This document shows positions 5,355-8,453 of a DNA stretch of 8,453 bases, in pieces. Both the position numbers and the translations under genes were made by a program. The first letter of the stretch is position 1, and each line of letters starts with the position of its first letter. This DNA is from JAKLEX01 sp035327525 (GTDB lineage Bacteria > Patescibacteriota > Minisyncoccia > Phycocordibacterales > JAACPR01). The stretch covers positions 1-8,453 of the forward strand of contig DAOLDC010000021.1 of NCBI GenBank assembly GCA_035327525.1. The letters are read 5' to 3'. Below the pieces are notes generated by a model. The model saw only the letters and a list, made by a program, of their open reading frames with translations. It did not search any database and was not told where the DNA came from.

Positions 5355-6609
5355 AGATATTTTTTTATTTGGTTTTATACCATTGATTATTATTTTTGCT
5401 GGAATTTCTTTTTTTATTGGACCAAAAATATTTACAGTCAATTATGATGTTGCCAGTCAGAACAAACCACTAGATATTGATTCTTCAAATATTTTACAAA
5501 ATTCTAATGAAGAAAACATATTAGAACAAACACATTCGCCAGAAAAAATAAAATATATAAAAACTCCTGAAATTGTAAAATCTATATATATGACAGCCTG
5601 TGTTGCTGGAACACCAGGTTTTCGTCAAAATCTTATCGATTTAGCAAAAGAGACCGAAATAAATTCTATTATTATTGATATAAAAGATTTTAGTGGAACT
5701 ATTTCCTTCAAAACCGATAATCCTAAATTACTAGGAGTAAATGGAACCGGATGTCGTGCTTCTGATATGGCAGATCTAATAAAAGAATTACACAAAAATG
5801 GTATTTATGTTATTGGACGCGTTACCGTTTTTCAGGATCCATATTACACAAAAATCCGTCCAGATTTGGCAGTCAAAAAATCTAGCGACGGGAGTGTTTG
5901 GAGGGATTACAAGGGTATAAGTTTTATCGATGTTGGCGCAAAAGAATATTGGGATTATGTTATTGAATTATCAATTGAATCTCATAAAATTGGTTTTGAT
6001 GAGATAAATTTTGATTATGTTAGATTTCCTTCCGATGGAAACATGAAAGATATACATTTTCCTTTTAGCGAAAAAGTAATTTCTGAAAATGGAAAATTTG
6101 GAAAAGCAATTGTGTTAGAAAATTTTTTCAAATATTTGTACGAAGAAATTTCAAAATATAACAAAAATTTAGAAAATCCAATGATGACTTCTGTTGACCT
6201 GTTCGGAATGGTAACAACCAGTACTGATGATTTGAACATTGGGCAGGTTTTGGAAAGGGCACTTCCTTATTTTGACTATATAGTTCCAATGGTTTATCCA
6301 TCCCATTACCCACCACATTTCAATGGTTGGTCAGACCCAAACAAATATCCTTACGAATTGATTTATTTTGTTATGAAATCTGCTGTTGAACGCGTTGAAA
6401 ATTTCAAAAACAATTTGGAAATCTCAGAAAAAATCAGAGAAAGAGTTTCTGTAGAACAATTGAGAACATGGATTCAAGATTTTAATTACGGCGGTACATA
6501 TGGTCCAAATGAAATTCGTGCTCAGATTGATGCCTCTGTTGATGCGGGTGTAAAATCCTGGATGATATGGTCTCCAAGTAATAGATATACAAGGGGAGCA
6601 CTAGAATAA
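5329..6609 (+). CDS. membrane-anchored putative glycoside hydrolase (DUF4015 family)
   Basis: The protein has 426 aa. A short basic N-terminus (MSKNKTKNKD) precedes one hydrophobic segment (11-33), a signal anchor placing the rest outside the membrane. A Ser/Asn/Glu-rich linker (about 38-80) leads to a domain resembling DUF4015, a putative glycoside hydrolase family with a TIM-barrel fold. Landmarks are KSIYMTACVAGTPG (84-97), IIIDIKDFSG (114-123), YVIGRVTVFQDP (160-171), GFDEINFDYVRFP (222-234), VDLFGM (289-294), YIVPMVYPSHY (317-327) and WMIWSPSNRYT (411-421). The acidic residues of DEINFDYVRFP are the best catalytic candidates, though no mechanism is established to my knowledge. The gene starts inside the preceding gene and ends 15 nt before murC, so it is probably cotranscribed with a cell-wall gene. 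That suggests, without proving, that it acts on an envelope polysaccharide or peptidoglycan. Confidence 0.85.
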   Translation: MSKNKTKNKDIFLFGFIPLIIIFAGISFFIGPKIFTVNYDVASQNKPLDIDSSNILQNSNEENILEQTHSPEKIKYIKTPEIVKSIYMTACVAGTPGFRQNLIDLAKETEINSIIIDIKDFSGTISFKTDNPKLLGVNGTGCRASDMADLIKELHKNGIYVIGRVTVFQDPYYTKIRPDLAVKKSSDGSVWRDYKGISFIDVGAKEYWDYVIELSIESHKIGFDEINFDYVRFPSDGNMKDIHFPFSEKVISENGKFGKAIVLENFFKYLYEEISKYNKNLENPMMTSVDLFGMVTTSTDDLNIGQVLERALPYFDYIVPMVYPSHYPPHFNGWSDPNKYPYELIYFVMKSAVERVENFKNNLEISEKIRERVSVEQLRTWIQDFNYGGTYGPNEIRAQIDASVDAGVKSWMIWSPSNRYTRGALE

Positions 6610-6624
6610 AAAACAAAAAATCAA

Positions 6625-7986
6625 ATGCAAAAAAATTTTTTGAATTACAAAAATATTCATTTTATCGGAATAGGTGGAATAGGAATGTCCGCATTGGCGC
6701 GTTTTTTCAAATCAAAAGGAAAAAATGTTTCCGGATCTGATTCTTCCGATTCAGAAATAATTCACGACCTGATTTCAGAAGGAATGCAAATAAATATCGG
6801 TCACAAAGGAGAAAATTTACCAAAGGATATTGATTGTATTATTTATACACTTGCAATTGGGCAGGATAATCCGGAATTTTTATCAGCGCACTCTCGTAAT
6901 TTACCGATTTTTACGTACGCCCAAATGTTGGGACAAGTTTCGTCTGGAATGTTTACAATTGCAGTTTCTGGAACACATGGAAAGACAACAACAACCGCAA
7001 TGGTGGATTCTGCACTTCGTGGGGCAGGAATAATGCCCAACATGATTGTCGGCAGTCTATTATCAAAAAACAGTTCGCAATCAAAGAATAGTTCACAATC
7101 AAAAAATAGAACAAATTTTTTGGCAGGTGAAGGTGTTGGTTCGGAAATTTTTGTGGCGGAGGCTTGTGAATACAAAAAATCTTTTTTGAATTTGTCTCCA
7201 AATATTTTGATAATAACAAATATCGAGGCGGATCATCTTGATTTTTATAAAGATTTGGCAGATGTAAAATCTGCATTTATGGAAATGGCTGACCATGTTG
7301 CATCCGACGGCGCCATAATTTGTGATTTTGATGACAAAAATGTCCAAGATATTATAAAAAAGTATGATAATTGTATAAATTTTCGTAAATATATTGAGCA
7401 GATCCCAGAGTTGTTTGTAATTGGCGAGCATAACAAGAGAAACGCCGCAGCAGCTCTGGCTGTTTGTGATTTTATAAAAAACAATTCAACATCTCTTTTT
7501 GATCCAAATATCGAGGTAAATATTGAAGGCGCAAAAATCGGCCTAAAAAATTTTCGTGGAACATGGCGAAGAATGGAATTTCATGGGCAAAACAAAAACG
7601 GCGCAATAATTTATGATGATTATGGTCATCATCCAACAGAAATAGAAGCAACTCTTTCTGCTTTGAGTAATAAATTTCCAGAAAAGAATTTGATAGTTTT
7701 TTTTCAACCGCACCTATATTCTAGAACAAAAATATTGTTTGATGACTTTGTGAACGTTTTTAAAAAATATTTTTCTGTTGAAAAAAACAAATTATTTTTG
7801 CTACCAATATATGCTGCCAGAGAAAAAGAAGATATTTCCGTTTCGTCAGAAATTTTGGCTCAAAAAATCGATGGAGCAATCGCACTAAAAGATTTTGACG
7901 AAGCTCGTGCTGAAATTGCAAAATGTTCGCAAAACGATATCGTCTTGTCATTAGGGGCAGGTGATGTTTATCATATTCTAAATTAG
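6625..7986 (+). CDS. murC: UDP-N-acetylmuramate--L-alanine ligase (MurC)
   Basis: MurC joins L-alanine to UDP-MurNAc with ATP in the cytoplasm. The N-terminal UDP-binding domain opens with IHFIGIGGIGMSALA (11-25). The ATP-binding domain has the P-loop GTHGKTTTT (116-124), then AEACEYKKSF (178-187), TNIEADHLDFY (198-208) and GEHNKRNAAAA (267-277). FRGTWRRMEFHG (310-321), YDDYGHHPTEI (330-340), FQPHLYSRT (360-368) and LGAGDVY (443-449) complete the Mur ligase signatures. The segment normally ADESDxSF in MurC reads ACEYKKSF; its central Glu, a likely Mg ligand, is kept as E182. Residues 147-161 are a three-fold SKN(SSQ) tandem repeat that looks like a loop insertion. Length 453 aa is normal. The A-rich 15-nt gap after the DUF4015 gene contains no promoter or Shine-Dalgarno sequence, so murC is probably third in that operon. 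Confidence 0.96.
   Translation: MQKNFLNYKNIHFIGIGGIGMSALARFFKSKGKNVSGSDSSDSEIIHDLISEGMQINIGHKGENLPKDIDCIIYTLAIGQDNPEFLSAHSRNLPIFTYAQMLGQVSSGMFTIAVSGTHGKTTTTAMVDSALRGAGIMPNMIVGSLLSKNSSQSKNSSQSKNRTNFLAGEGVGSEIFVAEACEYKKSFLNLSPNILIITNIEADHLDFYKDLADVKSAFMEMADHVASDGAIICDFDDKNVQDIIKKYDNCINFRKYIEQIPELFVIGEHNKRNAAAALAVCDFIKNNSTSLFDPNIEVNIEGAKIGLKNFRGTWRRMEFHGQNKNGAIIYDDYGHHPTEIEATLSALSNKFPEKNLIVFFQPHLYSRTKILFDDFVNVFKKYFSVEKNKLFLLPIYAAREKEDISVSSEILAQKIDGAIALKDFDEARAEIAKCSQNDIVLSLGAGDVYHILN
7063..7110 (+). repeat. 18-nt tandem repeat inside murC (2.7 copies)
   Basis: Copy 1 is TCAAAAAACAGTTCGCAA (7063-7080), copy 2 TCAAAGAATAGTTCACAA (7081-7098), and a 12-nt partial copy runs from 7099 to 7110. The unit is a multiple of three and encodes Ser-Lys-Asn-Ser-Ser-Gln, so copy-number change keeps the murC frame. 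The two full copies differ at three positions, so the duplication is not brand new. Confidence 0.9.
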
Positions 7987-8006
7987 TTTTTGTTTTGCTA
8001 CATATT

Positions 8007-8015
8007 TGATATAAT
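8007..8015 (+). promoter_or_regulatory. predicted promoter of the VirD4/TraG-like gene, extended -10
   Basis: TGA-TATAAT again, the third identical copy in the window, sits 21 nt after the murC stop. Predicted initiation near 8022 gives a leader of about 23 nt ending in a run of A before ATG 8045. The -35 region is only T-rich. No hairpin terminator separates it from murC. Confidence 0.6.
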
Positions 8016-8044
8016 TAATCCAAACAGTAGTTTCAAAAAAAATT

Positions 8045-8453
8045 ATGGAAAATCCAGAGCAAATTACATATTTTGCGGATACAGACGCCAGAAACAAGCG
8101 TGTGCGTTTTGGCATCAAAGCAAAAGATAGAACCAGACACGTCTATGTGATCGGAAAAACTGGTATGGGAAAATCTACACTCTTGGAAAATATGGCGGTT
8201 CAGGATATTCGCAACGGTAACGGATTTGCCTTTATCGATCCACACGGAAAAACAGCCGATTTGTTGTTGGAATATATTCCCAAGGAGAGAATGAATGATG
8301 TTATTTATTTTGCTCCATTTGATATGGATTATCCAATCGCTTTCAATGTTATGGAAGATGTTGGATATGACAAGAGACATTTGGTCGTATCGGGATTAAT
8401 GAGTACTTTCAAAAAAATCTGGGTTGATGCATGGTCTGCCAGAATGGAATATA
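8045..8453 (+). CDS. VirD4/TraG-like (type IV secretion coupling-type) ATPase, N-terminal part, cut by the right edge
   Basis: The first 136 codons are present, with no stop before the window ends. The translation opens MENPEQITYFADTDARNKR and then reads RFGIKAKDRTRHVYVIGKTG. The Walker A motif is GKTGMGKST (37-45), and FIDPHGKTADLLLEYIP (63-79) follows in the manner of FtsK/HerA/TraG-family ATPases. IAFNVME (98-104) and GLMSTFKKIWVDAWSARMEY (117-136) match, from memory, a protein found widely in Patescibacteria and annotated as a type IV secretion DNA-binding domain protein. The family couples ATP hydrolysis to moving DNA or protein across or along membranes. No transmembrane segment occurs in this part. 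ATG 8045 lacks a Shine-Dalgarno sequence; it gives the full conserved start and follows a good promoter. The substrate and partner proteins are not visible here. Confidence 0.85.
   Translation, partial: MENPEQITYFADTDARNKRVRFGIKAKDRTRHVYVIGKTGMGKSTLLENMAVQDIRNGNGFAFIDPHGKTADLLLEYIPKERMNDVIYFAPFDMDYPIAFNVMEDVGYDKRHLVVSGLMSTFKKIWVDAWSARMEY

Noticed and set aside
7099..7431. Several minus-strand frames of about 110 aa inside murC.
   Set aside because: They overlap each other and a full-length conserved murC, and have no start context or recognisable domains.
8033..8380. Minus-strand 115-aa frame at the right edge.
   Set aside because: It lies opposite the VirD4/TraG-like ATPase, which has a clear Walker A motif and promoter; the minus frame is its shadow.

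Overview
The window is AT-rich (about one third G+C by eye) and gene-dense. All genes read in the standard bacterial code with no in-frame TGA. Several features suggest a Patescibacteria/CPR organism, probably Parcubacteria-like. The last gene closely resembles a VirD4/TraG-like ATPase common in that group. MurA carries an N-terminal helix-turn-helix domain, RsmI is short, and no start codon has a Shine-Dalgarno sequence. The phylum assignment is an inference from gene content, not a search result.

Layout. The 3' part of a tRNA-Ile(GAT) enters at the left edge (1-54). murB runs leftward (80-1099). An 81-bp divergent promoter region (1100-1180) separates it from a rightward HTH-MurA fusion gene (1181-2698). 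Pyruvate kinase (2767-4194) and a short rsmI (4243-4932) follow, each with a plausible promoter of its own. A likely three-gene operon comes next: a small two-helix membrane protein with an acidic tail (5025-5354), a membrane-anchored DUF4015 glycoside-hydrolase-like protein overlapping it by 26 nt (5329-6609), and murC (6625-7986). The last gene (8045 to the right edge) is the N-terminal part of a VirD4/TraG-like ATPase. No gene-free stretch exceeds 100 bases.

How the genes fit together. MurA, MurB and MurC are three of the first enzymes of cytoplasmic peptidoglycan precursor synthesis (UDP-GlcNAc to UDP-GlcNAc-enolpyruvate, to UDP-MurNAc, to UDP-MurNAc-L-Ala). The DUF4015 protein probably faces the cell envelope. 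Pyruvate kinase and MurA both use phosphoenolpyruvate.

The most interesting point is between murB and murA. The MurA protein has an XRE-type DNA-binding domain at its N-terminus. A perfect 8-bp inverted repeat (TATATCAT-GT-ATGATATA, 1155-1172) overlaps the extended -10 box of the murA promoter. This suggests an enzyme-regulator that represses its own gene and perhaps the divergent murB. By promoter geometry, murA also appears to be transcribed as a leaderless mRNA.
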